The notes beneath the pieces were generated by a model that had not been told where the DNA came from, ran no database searches, and was given only the letters and a program-made list of their open reading frames with translations. The translations under genes and the position numbers were made by a program. Positions 1 through 11,900 of a DNA stretch of 64,000 nucleotides are shown in pieces. The DNA is from Silene latifolia. Its lineage: Eukaryota > Streptophyta > Magnoliopsida > Caryophyllales > Caryophyllaceae. The stretch is from assembly GCF_048544455.1 (NCBI RefSeq), contig NC_133538.1, positions 435,176,311-435,240,310 of the forward strand, read 5' to 3'. Every line of letters begins with the position of its first letter. Within the stretch, counting starts at the first letter, position 1.

Positions 1-720
1 AGCCGAGAACGCATCTCGAGAACCAGAGATAAACAATCACAATCACAGCCGTCACAATACAATTACGATATTAAACAATCAATCTCAACACATCAACAAT
101 CATCTCATTATGGGACTAATACTGAGTAGGAAATCCTACCTGGAAAGCACAACAGTCAGACGGTATCAACAGCTGTATCAAAAAGCCTCTTCTACAAAAC
201 CTCCTCCTATCATACAAACACATAGACACTACCAAATCACAATCTACACAAAAACCCCCAAATCCCCATATTAGGGTTTAACCAACTTTAAGGAAAAACT
301 ATAAAAACGGTACATAGATCTTACCCTCGACGCAAGGATCTCAACGGTATAATGAAAGGTGACATCCGACCTTCCAAACTCCGGGATTTGCTAACAATGC
401 GATTAAAGTGATGAACGTACTTTGCTTTCTCTCTTGATAGTAATTTAGGTTTTGAAAAGTGTTTAAGAATGATGACGGAAGTATTATATACCTTAATCGC
501 ATAATTAACAAAACCCGAGAAATAACTCCCCGTAAACTGGCTACTCGATCGAGTAGCTAAGGTACTCGATCGAGTGCCCCCTTACTCGATCGAGTATCAT
601 AGTTACTCGATCGAGTACCCAACAGGTCAGAAACTATTTTAAAACGCAACTCATCCTTACTCGACAGAGTAAGGCCTACTCGATAGAGTACCCAGAGACT
701 TATAAGTACGGAGTATTACA
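1..720 (-). mobile_element. LTR-like terminal fragment of a Ty3-type retrotransposon
   Basis: The block ends at 720 in ...GGAGTATTACA, so its reverse complement begins TGTAATACTCC, a common start of plant Ty3-type LTRs. No gag-pol reading frame is visible, and the left side runs off the window. It is a fossil fragment, called from terminal style only. It could also be another repeat sharing the same edge. Confidence 0.4.
541..690. repeat. Cluster of TACTCGATCGAGTA palindromes
   Basis: Four close copies of the 14-bp palindrome TACTCGATCGAGTA (one ending in GTG) lie at about 542, 563, 583 and 604. Two degenerate copies (TACTCGACAGAGTA, TACTCGATAGAGTA) follow near 659 and 679. Spacing is roughly 20 bp. 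They lie inside the LTR-like block, so they are probably part of it. Each unit can form a hairpin. Confidence 0.8.
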
Positions 721-1050
721 TTTATGGCATCTTTTACTTTATCATTTTTGTAACCAAAAAAACATACTTTTTGATATTAATAATTTTATTATATTCATTA
801 TTTTAATAATTATTTTATTATTTAATGATATACAAGTTATACAAAATTGAATTTCAAATAATTTTTTTAATTAAAAATATTTATTATATTTATTATTTCA
901 AATATAATATAAAAATATTAATATTTTAATAATACTCTTAATTTATCTTTGATCAAACGGGTCGAATAGGTCGAGTCGGGTTTCGACCCTAAAATAACGG
1001 GTCATTTCAGGTTCAAGTTATTTCAGGTCACAAGTCAATATTTACGGGTT
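721..1050. other. AT-rich spacer, no gene seen
   Basis: Strongly AT-rich sequence is followed at about 955-1050 by short repeats of a GGGTCRAGT / GGGTCATTTCAGG type. No coding signal was seen. Confidence 0.6.
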
Positions 1051-1314
1051 GTTGCTGATGCTGATCAACGTAAGTGTGCTAAGTACGGGGATTTGTGCGC
1101 GGCAGCGGGTTATGATTTACTTCCCTTCTCTTTCTCTTCACTTGGGGAGCTGGGTTCGGATACTGTTGCCTTGCTCAGGCGGATCCAGAAATTCTCGGTA
1201 TCTCAGGATGCGAGGGCTCGGGTGGCCGCTTACGTTTTTACTAGACTTAGCTTTGCTGTTGCTAAGGTTGTGGGAGCCCAGATTGTCTCTCGACTCCCCA
1301 CCAATTTCATGTAA
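1051..1314 (+). pseudogene. C-terminal remnant of a LINE-type reverse-transcriptase ORF
   Basis: An open frame from 1051 to a stop at 1312-1314 reads VADADQRKCAKYGDLC, then LLPFSFSSLGELG, LLRRIQKFS and GAQIVSRLP. This pattern is familiar from the C-terminal tail of plant ORFs annotated as reverse transcriptase-like. The RT core itself is absent, so this is a short 5'-truncated relic. A Helitron begins only 36 bp downstream. Family assignment is from recall of the motif pattern and is moderate. It has no obvious relation to the host genes. Confidence 0.45.
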
Positions 1315-1736
1315 ACTTTATATTTTTCTTTTAATGAAAGCTGTGTGCATCCTTCTATAATAATAATAATAATAATCATTTAATATATTAAAGCAAAAGC
1401 CACTAACCGTCAAAATGATTACATAAGCTGAGCTGTCAGCCTCCTGTTAATCCACCGTATTTTTAGTGTATAAGATACAGTATACGTACAAGGGTCAAGG
1501 AGTATACAAATCCACTAATTAAATATCCACTACCCCATAATCTTCAGCATAATCTTCAGCAGCACCCCACTCTCACCTCAACTGCAATGAACGTGTTAAT
1601 TGATTAACTCATTTAACTCCCACTTCTGAAGTTTATGAGGCACTAAATAATCCAAGTCTTCATTCTTCCAGTCACTTCTTCCACAACTCATTAAGTTCCA
1701 AGATCTTCAAACCAAATTACCTCGACAAAAATTTCG

Positions 1737-2400
1737 AATTGGCCAAGAATATTCGCAACGTGGAGTTGGGTGTTCATGTCGTCTGCTTATGGGTCGTGAG
1801 AATCATATGAACAAGGGGGAGATCCATGGCATTGAAATCATATTGGTTGATGCAGAGGTACATCCATCTCAGTTTTAGCACTTTGTAACTTTGAATATCA
1901 TTATGCGGTGGCTCATCAAGTTCCAAGATCTTCAGAAAATGGCTCACCCTGTAAAAATGTTCTACAAATAAGATATGTTAGTAGCAGTCGGTAACAAACG
2001 CAAAGTATGTAAGAAAGTTCAAGGCGGGTCTTTATAAATAGTAATGCAAATACAAGACATGGTTGGTTATACAAGTAAATCAGTGACAATTGTTTTTACA
2101 AATTTTTCAGGGTGATACGATTCAAGCAAGTATCAGCAAGTCTTTGCTATACAAATTCAGGAGCAAAATTATCGAAGGACGTACTTATATAGGTTGGGCA
2201 AGTTCACGCTTGCGGATAATGTTGGTTTTAGACTGCTACGAAATACCTATTGTCTATTGAGGACTTGGTTTGAGTACTCTATATTTGCTATTGGGACAAA
2301 TGATAAAGGCATTCAAGTATGGATTTCAATTTTCAAGTTTTGCTGAATAAGATCAACAAAATGTCAAGCCAGATGCTTACTTAGGTAAATATTTCCTTTA
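1737..2400 (+). pseudogene. Broken RPA70-like (DUF223-type) gene of the Helitron
   Basis: The first piece (about 1758-1858) reads RNVELGVHVVCLWVVR and, in another frame, GEIHGIEIILVDAE before a GT donor. The second piece (from about 2111) reads GDTIQASISKSLLYKF, then IIEGRTY, then in a shifted frame FTLADNVGFRLLRN. This is the order of strands in the first OB fold (DBD-A) of plant Helitron-borne RPA1-like proteins: VRVxRLW, then ILVDxxGDxIxA, then F...EGxxY. At least two frame changes break it. No intact product is expected. Downstream exons toward 3.5 kb are not clearly recognisable. Confidence 0.65.
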
Positions 2401-5400
2401 TATATACAATGTCATCACCCACCTTTTCTTTATTTAAACTAATGATTCTAACATGTACTGAGAGATGTGATGAGAGAATTTGAATCATCACATCCGATTG
2501 TTGTGTTTGAGAAAGGAAATGAGTGGACTCATGTTGTTCTTATCGACAAAGAATAAGTACTTCATTTTACCGACTGTATTGCTAAATCTATATACTTTAC
2601 GTAATTTATGCTAATACTAACTGTAAGTTTTGATAAAATGCAGTAACAGGCTGCCCTTTTATGTGTTTGGCGATTATGTATGACAAGGTGTTGAGATTAT
2701 CAATGACTCTGCAGGTGAAAGACCAGTTCTAGCATTCTAGCATTACAATGCGCGAGTCGAGCAGAATGGAAGGGTAGTTATTCAAAACTGATCAACTCCA
2801 TAAAATATAATACAACTGTAAACAAAATTTATGATTTTTTTTATTGGTGTATAATATAGGTGATGTCCGTATTACTAGCACATTTGAGGCATATACTAGA
2901 ACAATGACCTTTTGATTATTAATATAATACTAAGTTCCAGGTCAAATACAATATTTCAGGAGAAGAAGATACCAGCAATCGGGCAGAGAATGAGGAGAAC
3001 AGTGATAAGTTGCTGCTGTTTGAGAACCAGGTAAAGGGGCTTATCAACAAGACTGTAGCCCAGTGTCCTGATCTGAAAAAGGCAAGGAAACATATTACAT
3101 TTAATCATGTAGCAAAAGGCTAATATAGAATACTAAATGAATTTAAGATGATCCATAGGCGGGAATCAAAGATGGTATACTACAGGAATTGGAGATGCTT
3201 ATAGGAAAGCTGTGGGTGGGTAAAGTTGAGGTGTCAAGAAAATACAATATTGAGCAGAACTCCCAAGCGTTACACATCTCTTTCTATAACTTATGAAATG
3301 GAATCCATTGCATGGTGGAGGGCAAAAACAAAGGTCTAAGGTATAATCCAGTATATGTACAACAAATTCAGATTCAACCATTACATGATCACCCCTTTAT
3401 CATATATGAATTTAGGACAATCAATCAGAACAAGGAGAGAATGGAACGGACAACATCACACCACAGAAATGCAGTATTATAGAAATAATTGATTGTAACG
3501 CAATTGCAAGCACTGGGAAGTCGACTATCTGCAAGTAAGCTCACAGTTAAAGTGAAGATTAGTGAAAGTGAAAATTGAGAAGAACTGATGGAGTTATTTC
3601 CTTCCTATCACAGCTATCAATCCTATCATATATAGGGATTTACCTACTGTTTATGTTTACTAATCAACTGTGTGCTAATTAGTATTTGCTTCTGCTTATT
3701 AGAAACTCTTTTAATGTTTGTTCTAAGTTGTTTTATTGTCGAACAGTTTTTATATACCCATGGTTGTAATCAAAGTTTTTAAGACTTAAATTATGACACT
3801 TTTATTTTGTTTCTAAAACACACTTCTTACATGATTTATTCTACTGTATACAATTATATAATTGTCAACAAACATTGTACTATCAAACAAGGTTCAAAAT
3901 CTTGGCCGAGTTGTGTCGTATCGGCCGAGTTGTATGGGATTTTCACTCTACATATACGAGATATCGCTCGAGAAATCACCGAGATTCATCGTGACGACGG
4001 ATTAAGGACCGATGCCGCGATTATGACCGATACCGAGATTTAAAATCATGCTTTCAAAACACTATCACTCATAAATATGATAAGTCTGAATGTCGCATAG
4101 TATATATTCGTTTATCCTTTCAAACATGATGTACAATAAATTATACAGTTAAAAAATAGTCGAATAAATTATGTAATAAATTTAAGATAATCCCATTCCA
4201 AATGTCATTAACCTTCCACCAAGACAGGGATTTTCAGTCCATTGTTTTCACCTTCCGACACTAATCCTTGATTATAAAAATAAAATTGAGTAAAGTAAAC
4301 TGAAGATATGTGGACAGATGTCCCCTTCCACCAAATTGAAACTCAACACAAACCAACTTGGAGAATGGAGACTCCAATACAAATGACAAGAAATGCTTAA
4401 CATATCAAAGATAAATTTAAATAATTATATATTACATCGAAAGAATATAAATCAAACAATCTATAAATAAAAAAAGCAATCCAAAAGCAATGGCGACAAT
4501 GGAGTAAGGTGTGGTATAATTGCTGAAATTTTACAATTTAGTAGACAATTGTAATATGTCATAAATTGTACATGCATGAAGAGATCTTTATTGTTGAACC
4601 TTTTCTTTAATATTCTTTCATTTAAAATTTATGAAATAATTATAAAAAAGGCTTTTTACAGTAATTTGAAACATGCATTTTTAGATCGTCGCTTAGATAA
4701 TGATTTTTAAAAAATATATATTGAAAAGTTAATCAAAGATTAGTATATATTCGTATACAAAACTTAAAACAAAAAGTATATGACACACAAAATACAAAAT
4801 TGATGCTTACCTACTATGTATCTTCCATCTTGACAAAAATCTTTGCTGATTATCGCATTATTGCTTTTATCAACTTAGCTAAGTGATGATCTAACAAGGA
4901 TGGTAAGAATGAAGGTGATATGAGTAATATTTGGTGATAAAAGAGTAGATAATGGATTATGAGAATGGTTCTAAGGTAAATACCAATCTAAAGACGAAGA
5001 TATAGGTTGATTGTCATAACTTGAAAGAATGCAAGACTGGACATGAAGATGTCGGACCGATTGTTGAAGGTGAAAAAAAAAAGAGGGACGCCGTCTGAAG
5101 TTTTCTGGAAGAAGGGCGTGTATATTACTAGCTTAGTATTGGATTATTTGGGCCATACTATGAGTTGGTAGCCCATGTGTATTTGGTTTTATGTTTAGTG
5201 TAAATAAATGACTCTTTTCGGAGAGGATAGATATGGACGGGTCTTCATTTAGTATTTGGGACACAAATTGTTTGTCCATTCTTATAATTCTGTCCATTTA
5301 GCCATGGGTTCATTAAGACTATCAAATATATTTGTCTATTAGTAACTCTTCTATAATACCGTTCTATATTATAAGACGGGTTCAATAAAAGAGACCCAAT

Positions 5401-5599
5401 AAAAAGAGGCTAAATAGAAGAGACTAGCCCAATAGAAACAATTTTCGTATACATTAATATAGAATTTTTATTGTTTCAGGTAGTAGTGGCAAAATAGTCG
5501 TCTCTAATGAGAAACTGCATTAGGTTCACTCATATGGATTCCATATTGTTCGGACTACGTTAACTCCTTCATATTGAAGAAAATTTCCTAGTTAGGTTT

Positions 5600-5794
5600 A
5601 AGAGAAGACAGTTTCCAATAACCGTTTGTTTTGCCATGACAATCAACAAAAGTCAAGGACAATCATTAACTCTATATTGCTATCTCGAAGGTTTGAAAAT
5701 ACTTATTTGGAATAACGAAACCGACACGTGTAATTTAACTTCTAATATTGTTTACCATGAAATATTCGAGTTTTTGGAAAATTATTTGTTGTAA
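5600..5794 (+). pseudogene. C-terminal remnant of Helitron PIF1-type helicase
   Basis: An open 64-codon stretch contains RRQFPITVCFAMTINKSQG, the conserved helicase motif near the C-terminus of plant Helitron RepHel proteins. It then jumps to EGLKILIW and TSNIVYHEIFEFLENYLL before a stop at 5792-5794. The usual segment between these two blocks (YLPRPVFSHGQLYVALSR-type) is missing, apparently by an in-frame deletion. It lies about 200 bp from the Helitron 3' terminus, as expected for the gene end. Confidence 0.8.
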
Positions 5795-5987
5795 GCATAC
5801 GCTTTATATTCTATTTTCGTGATATGCAACCAAGTGTTTGAATGAAATTGTCAATTTTCATAATATTATTTATATTAAACATCTAATTATTTACTTATTT
5901 AATCATCTAAATATTTTTAAAAGGAATAATTTTCATAACTAATATTTTACCTCCATAGATAATTTGTTATGTATAAACTTATATTAT

Positions 5988-6020
5988 ACCCGTGCATTTA
6001 TGCACGGGTTACACACTAGT
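5988..6020 (+). other. Helitron 3' terminus: hairpin plus CTAG|T
   Basis: Perfect 10-bp stem at 5988-5997 / 6000-6009 with a 2-base loop. CTAG follows at 6016-6019, then target T at 6020. This is the hairpin-CTRR end that defines Helitrons. Confidence 0.92.
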
Positions 6021-6742
6021 TTTAAGGAAAAATGGTTGATTGTTCTCCTTACCAGATTATTGGATAAATTTAATTGAGTATAAGCTATACTTCTCGTAAA
6101 ATTAAGTTCGACTTTTGTAATCCATTTACTTGGTCAGGTTAATGTAGGTTGAGTCATGTCATGTTCAGGTTTTATCGTGCCTATTTCATCCGGGGTTGGT
6201 TTAAGGTATAATAATTAATAAGTAGGGTTTAGGTTTGGTCAATATTAGTTGAGGTTGATTGTGTATTAAGTTTGTTTTTTATTACATTAATTCCGACTTT
6301 GGTGTGAATAAGAAATTTAGAGGTGTGTAATCGATCGACTTGATCGAGTTAAGGTAGGCGAGTCATGTTTTGTTCAGTTTTATCATGCCTATTTTATCTG
6401 AGGTTATTTTAAGCTAAATGGAATTGGGTTTAATTTAGGTCATTACTAGATTATATCCCTATTCGATGTAATTGTCTTATTCAAGTTCCGAACTTGAAAT
6501 AGTGAGGTTAAAACATCAAGTTGTTTAACATTTTATTTTCATAGTTGGATCACTATTGGATAACAGGTCAACTCAGATCCCAACTCGACAAGGTGAAGAA
6601 AAATTATGAGCATTGTAAAATAACAGCTATGACTAAGTATTAAGATAGGTAATAATACATAGAAATAATCAGAAATTGTAGCACAATTTTACAAGTTGAT
6701 TGGAGATAGAAAAGAGTGAAATATAGTATTTGAGAAGAGGGT
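6021..6742. other. Intergenic stretch with an imperfect duplication
   Basis: No gene was seen. Two related blocks near 6130-6250 and 6345-6460 share the pattern GGCGAGTCATGTTxTGTTCAG...TTTTATCRTGCCTATTT..., so the stretch holds an old direct duplication. It also holds the presumed 3' untranslated region of psaK next to 6743. Confidence 0.5.
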
Positions 6743-7795
6743 TTAGATAGAGCCAATGTTTTTAAGGCCAAGTACAACACCAACACCAATAATATGGCCA
6801 ACAACACCACAAGCAAGGGTGTCAGCAAGAGTGAACCCAGCCGGGTCACCCGTTTGTAGACCCGAGTCCCTTGCTTCCAATCTAAGCCCTGCTGTTGCTT
6901 TCCTGTTTGCTGATGGAGCTAACCCGAATCGTCCAGCAAATAGCATCAAGCTTGTTGAAGTCACCATTATCTATCAATTAACCATATTATATTACACATT
7001 AATAATAACCATTAGTATCTTTGTATATTGCATGAATTATGAAACATAAGTCTTACCAAGTTTGTAGGTGAACCAATGAAATCACATCGTGCTCCCAAAC
7101 CTCCCCTTCCTTTTCCTTTTACTGGCAAACTTGCTACCTACAGATTATATTAAACGAGCAATTTAATGAATAAAGTTGGGAGAATTAAGATTTACCATTT
7201 ACTACAAGTCAAAAATATGGAATTACTAATATCTATGAAAAATTACGGAGTGTAAAATTACACCATTTTGTCATTGCCTAAAAAGGATCTATACTGTACA
7301 TGGATTCTTGTATCCGTCTAAAACATAAAACGGGTTAAATAGATATATGAGACAAAAAGTAGAATGTATAAGCCATAAGGGAACGACAATAAATTTGTCT
7401 CATCTATCTATATGAGGCAGTACTTGACCTTTTCTAACCTTAAGGTGGATATGATCATCTTAGGCTACAACATTAAACCTCATTAGAGAATTAGTAACAA
7501 AATTAATGACTATACAATATACACTACTAAATATTTGGATTTACGTAACAAATGGGAGATCCAATGCAAATTTCATATTGGATCATTCGGAAACAGCCTC
7601 TTTGTGTTAGACACAAGGGTAAGGCTGCGTACATTTGACCCTCGGACTGGGACAATGTTGTTGTTACGTAACAAATAGAGGAGAATAAGGAAGACATAAA
7701 GTTGAGAAACAAACCAAGGATTTGGAAGGCAAAGGAGCAAATTGAGGTTTAAGGCCATTGAATTGTGGGAGTGAAGTCATCACAACTGATGCCAT
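6743..7795 (-). CDS. psaK: Photosystem I subunit PsaK, chloroplast precursor
   Basis: PsaK is a small two-helix PSI subunit on the LHCI side of the thylakoid-membrane complex. Three exons on the minus strand (7795-7715, 7137-7057, 6970-6743) join in frame with GT-AG borders to 129 codons, the family's usual length. Exon 1 starts [14 protein letters not shown], a typical chloroplast transit start. Exon 2 ends [12 protein letters not shown], where the mature protein begins near residue 45. Exon 3 carries [20 protein letters not shown] (first helix), the conserved loop [20 protein letters not shown], and [19 protein letters not shown] (second helix), ending KNIGSI. The frame is undamaged, so this is a functional host gene although a Helitron ends only 0.7 kb downstream. 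Confidence 0.96.
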
Positions 7796-8120
7796 TCTTG
7801 GTTGATGTGTTTGTGTACACTACTTTGCTAATGAATTTCTCTAACAAATTGGATGTTTTTTTTTTTTGTTTAACAAGAGTTATGGAGATTTAAAAAGTGA
7901 AGAATATTAGAGGAATTGATGATAGCCACATAAGTTGTGTGTTTTGGGTTAGTAGTAGATACTCTATGCATAAATGTTGCTTATATGGCATTGCATTATT
8001 GGATGTCATCACTAGGATAAGATCTTCTATGGATAAATTGTATTCTTTCCTCCTCCATTTCTTTTCTAAAATATAGTAACAAGCATACATTTTTCATTTT
8101 TGGTGTTGAGGGAAGATTAT
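7796..8120 (-). promoter_or_regulatory. psaK upstream region with an I-box
   Basis: This is the sequence 5' of the psaK start. GGATAAGATC at 8015-8024 contains the GATAAG I-box core common in light-regulated photosynthesis promoters. A T-rich tract (about 7858-7867 on the plus strand) gives an A-tract near the probable 5' UTR. No clear TATA box was identified, which is usual for PSI genes. Regulation is inferred from motif and position only. Confidence 0.35.
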
Positions 8121-8193
8121 GATGTTGACGGGATTTGAACCCAGATCATGGTTAGTGCAAATTATGACTCTATCGGCTAAGTTAGCTGACATC
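8121..8193 (-). other. Degenerate tRNA-like sequence (tRNA relic or SINE head)
   Basis: Read on the minus strand, the 73-bp block starts GATGTCAGCTAACTTAGCCG (A-box-like) and contains GGGTTCAAATCCC, a near-perfect T-arm/B-box. It ends ACATC, which pairs with the first five bases. The inner acceptor pairs and the anticodon stem do not form properly, so it is not a working tRNA. A tRNA-derived SINE head is an equally good reading. Confidence 0.4.
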
Positions 8194-8960
8194 TACAAAG
8201 GGACGAGTCAGTATCTTGCAACAGCGTTTTACAACCTCGTTTTCCAACAAATTTACGCCCCTCGCTGCCTCGCCTGAACTTTGCATTAAACTTTTTAGTC
8301 TTATTGATTAGTGATCAATGATTTTTTTCCCCATGGAAATTGATGTTATTTCTCATGTTTCTTCTATTGTTTTTTCTTCGGGATATCTTTATTTTTCGTA
8401 CAATTTAAAATCAAGCTTCATCCTAAGTAATCGCTTTTGCATGGAGAACTTGTTGAGATAGAGGATATATTTTTCAACTGAAATAGCCATCTCCCAACAA
8501 TATTTACTAGCCAACCAAATAATTTCGACTCCACGTCCCCATAACAGCAAGATTAAGTACAACTTAGTAAAAAGTCGGTACAAATTCAATTACCAGTCCG
8601 TCTACTCGTATACTTGCTTATAGTTCGTTCTCAACGAAAATATATATTGAGACGTACAAACTGTGGGAAACTGGACATCTTTTCATACAAAAATGATCTG
8701 CTATAGCCAAGACCACCCCTTTAGACACCACCACAAACCTAAGCCATAACCTGACACGACAACACCCACAACCTATATAACAGAAACCATGGTCCCCGTA
8801 TCAGGAAGATACAAACGAACTCTTCAACCTTCAAAATAGATCGTCCTTTTCCCGTGGACTCTTTACAAGTGTCGATTGTGTTAAATACATTCTGCCCCCC
8901 TCCTCGAGGAAGAGCACCACTACACGTAGTTTACACGTCAACAAAGCTAAATACATCCAT
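8194..8960. other. RHD3 3' flank and intergenic spacer
   Basis: No further gene was seen. The part next to 8960 should hold the RHD3 3' untranslated region. The remainder is AT-rich and featureless. Confidence 0.5.
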
Positions 8961-11900
8961 TTAGTCATCCTTGGAAGAGCTAGAATACTCGGTTCCATTT
9001 TCATTTGATGTCACTTGGGAAGAACCCGTTGAGGAAGCGTCATTGTAGTTCATCCCACCTCGGAAGTTATTTTCTGAAAAGGGAGGATGATTCGTTTGAC
9101 CGCCAGCGGTAGCTGGTACATTTCCTTGGGCAGCTAATCGACTCAACATATTCATAATGGTTGGCACAAATCTGGCTGATAATGATAAAAGTCCCGGAAG
9201 CTGTAACCAGAAGGTCAATACTTAGGCAACCCGAACAATTATGGTTAGGAAAAGTTGAGAGAAGCAAATTATGGGCGATTACGACAAAAATGGCAGCAAA
9301 GACTTCCTATATACAAAACACAAAAGAGCAAATTTGGAACCAAAAGCTCACTTAAAGAGCATGGCCGTAACAAGACAACGTTATGTTAAGCTTGAAAAGA
9401 TACTCACAATGCCATTACTGAATTCATTAGAAACATCCATCTGCACCCACAGTGCTTTGCTTACTAGATACCCGACAAAGAGGACGCAGAGATAAAGAGG
9501 ATTCCTGAAATAAGATAGCAATGCTAATAACATCAACATAAAGCAAAACAAGAGGCAATGGAAATTAAAAACCAGGGAAATATTGTACCTCAAAAGTGTC
9601 ATAAACTCGTTAAAACCCAAAATGATCATCGCAGCAATCGCCCATGGAGGTGGCAACCAATTATTGCTACGCCTGCTGGCTTCCTGAGAAATCAAAGACA
9701 CCCCAAGTTAAGTAGGTTAGTGCATCTTCCAATCTTCCATATAATGATCTAATGCTAAGCGGGACCGGTCATATCTGAAGGACTAATATAAAATTGTTAC
9801 TGAAGTATAAAGCCCGAGGAAAAGAGGCTACCTGAGCAGCCATGGCTTGGCTAACGGTATATTCCGTCTCCATCTGGAACTGCCTCCACAATGATTTGCA
9901 TTGCACTGGCGTTATTAATGTCTTCGATGATGGTACCTGCACAGAAAAACACAACGAAGCTTTTACAAAATGTTCTTATACTCAGCAGTCCTAAATGGTT
10001 CTATTCTTCTTCTTCTTTACAACCCAGTATATCGAGGATACGAGATTATAAATATCTTATTTTAAGTACTAAGCAAAATGATTAGCCTAATTAATCTTAC
10101 TGCTTAGAGCATTTTTAAACAACTCTAAAAAATTAAGTCTCGGACAATACACAACAATGACTTGATTCATATGATTTACAGATTCAGATTTACCATGCAT
10201 GCCGAATTTTAGTAAAATTTCTTTTGGTGAGTTGCCACAAAGAAATAAGAAAATAAAAAAAGATTAAGAGAACCCACCTTCTCCCAGGTGCTTGATGCCA
10301 AGGGATCAGTTAAAGTCAAACCCCTATCACTACTCGTACTACTAGTTTTGTTTTCGACCAATGCAAGGGTCAACGTTTTGCCAATATCATCTTGTTCATC
10401 ATCCAGCCGAATGGCAGACAGAACCGCGAGTAATTTGAGAGACTGCAAAAGCAAAAAGTATAAATTTTGCAAGAACAAATAAAGAACTGAATCATAATAT
10501 ATTTAATTCAGCTTCGTAACCGCACCTCCGAACGAGCGAACTTTGTAATTGCTTTAAGATCTTCCTTCCCAGTCCAAACACGTGGCATAGAGTCAGAATC
10601 ATGGCTGAACAATGTCGTAAATCTACAAGAAAAAGTCCACAGTCAGTGCCCTGAAGAATGGTATTTAATCTCGGTTTGAGACTTGATATCGGAATTCTTA
10701 CCTATCTTTCATACGGATCAAGACCTTTCCTGCTTCTTCTTTGGCCTTAGCCTCAACCACGCCTCTAGCGTAGCTCTGTAGCTGTGCTAACATTTTGTCT
10801 CTGGTTTGCTCATCCAATTTAAATCCCGACAAGTCACTAGTAAGTCCAGAAACTGCTGTTTGAGTCTCACGTTTAAGAAGATTCCTTATTGATGGCCATG
10901 TTTCATTATTTGCACTATCTAGTAGTGCCTCAATCGGCCCTGAAAGAGCCTCATTTAATTTCGCCTGCAAAGGTATTACATCATCAGTAAGATATGGTAT
11001 TAAATATCGGGTCTTACCCAATGTACTGGCATTACGTAAAGGATTTTCAGCTTACCACGGCGATAACTAACTTTTCATTAAGAGCTTCCAAAGCTCATGT
11101 TTGACGGGAAGGGCAAATATCTAACATCTTGACACGTCCTTGACCGGTATAAGGTTTAGTACTACCAATCGTAGACCGATACAACTTACATGAGTATATG
11201 GCCATACAAAAGGCAGATGTGAAAAAACACGACACAGAATGTGCCACAGTGCCATAGCACCCTACCGCGATTTATCACCATTCAATTAAAGAGTAATGTA
11301 GCCTGTGTCTTCACTTACAGACAGAATCACTTGAATAGAATAGTAAATTTAAAGCATTTTTCATTGTAAAATAAGCATCTCAACACTAAAGCTGATGCAC
11401 ATGCAATGAGCCAATGACCTTTGACATAAATAGGTAAATAAATATCTAAGGTATTCTACAGTGGAACAACCCTTAAACAAAGAGTGCGAATTTTCCCCAA
11501 CATACCACGTGGCTCGGTATAAAAGAGAAACTCAGATAATTTGTTAACACACGAGTTAACATAAATCAACTTTCAAAAGGGAATCCAGGTAGATGACAAA
11601 ACAGAAAAGAGTCGAGCAGCATGATCAGTGAGGACTAAAATTAACAGTAGGAGTCTGAGGTTGAAGGAGCACAGCGAATGGTCCATACTCCTGAGTCATA
11701 CTCTAGAGACGCTATCTGCAATTTTCCTAGTGCTAGTTAGACTCAGGAGACTTGGAGAACAGAAAAGGTCCCTAGAGGTAGAGGAAGACCGAGACAGACA
11801 TGGATGAGAGTGATAGAGCACGATATGAGATTTCTGGGGCTTGAGGAAAGTATGGTGACGGAGAGGGCACAATGGAAAGAAAGAATACATGTGGATTTTT

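Larger units (their letters stand above)
1350..6019 (+). mobile_element. Decayed Helitron with RPA-like and helicase remnants
   Basis: The right end is canonical: a 10-bp perfect stem (ACCCGTGCAT / ATGCACGGGT, 5988-6009), then TACACACTAG and a flanking T at 6020. The likely left end is TCCTTCTATAATAAT at 1350, preceded by A at 1349, which matches insertion between A and T and a 5' TC terminus. Inside, on the same strand, are broken RPA-like exons (1.7-2.4 kb) and the last part of a PIF1-type helicase (5.6-5.8 kb). Most of the Rep/helicase is missing, so the copy cannot be autonomous. The 3' end is very secure; the 5' end is inferred. Confidence 0.8.

Noticed and set aside
541-690. CRISPR-like array
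   Set aside because: The repeats are palindromes without unique spacers of constant length, in plant nuclear DNA.
3807-4043. 78-codon plus-strand frame
   Set aside because: No familiar motif, and it lies in decayed Helitron sequence.
7527-7758. Two minus-strand frames overlapping psaK exon 1
   Set aside because: They read past the exon 1 splice donor in the wrong frame; the true psaK frame is explained by three exons.
10698-11021. 107-codon minus-strand frame taken as a separate gene
   Set aside because: It is RHD3 exon 17 with unspliced intron sequence at both ends.
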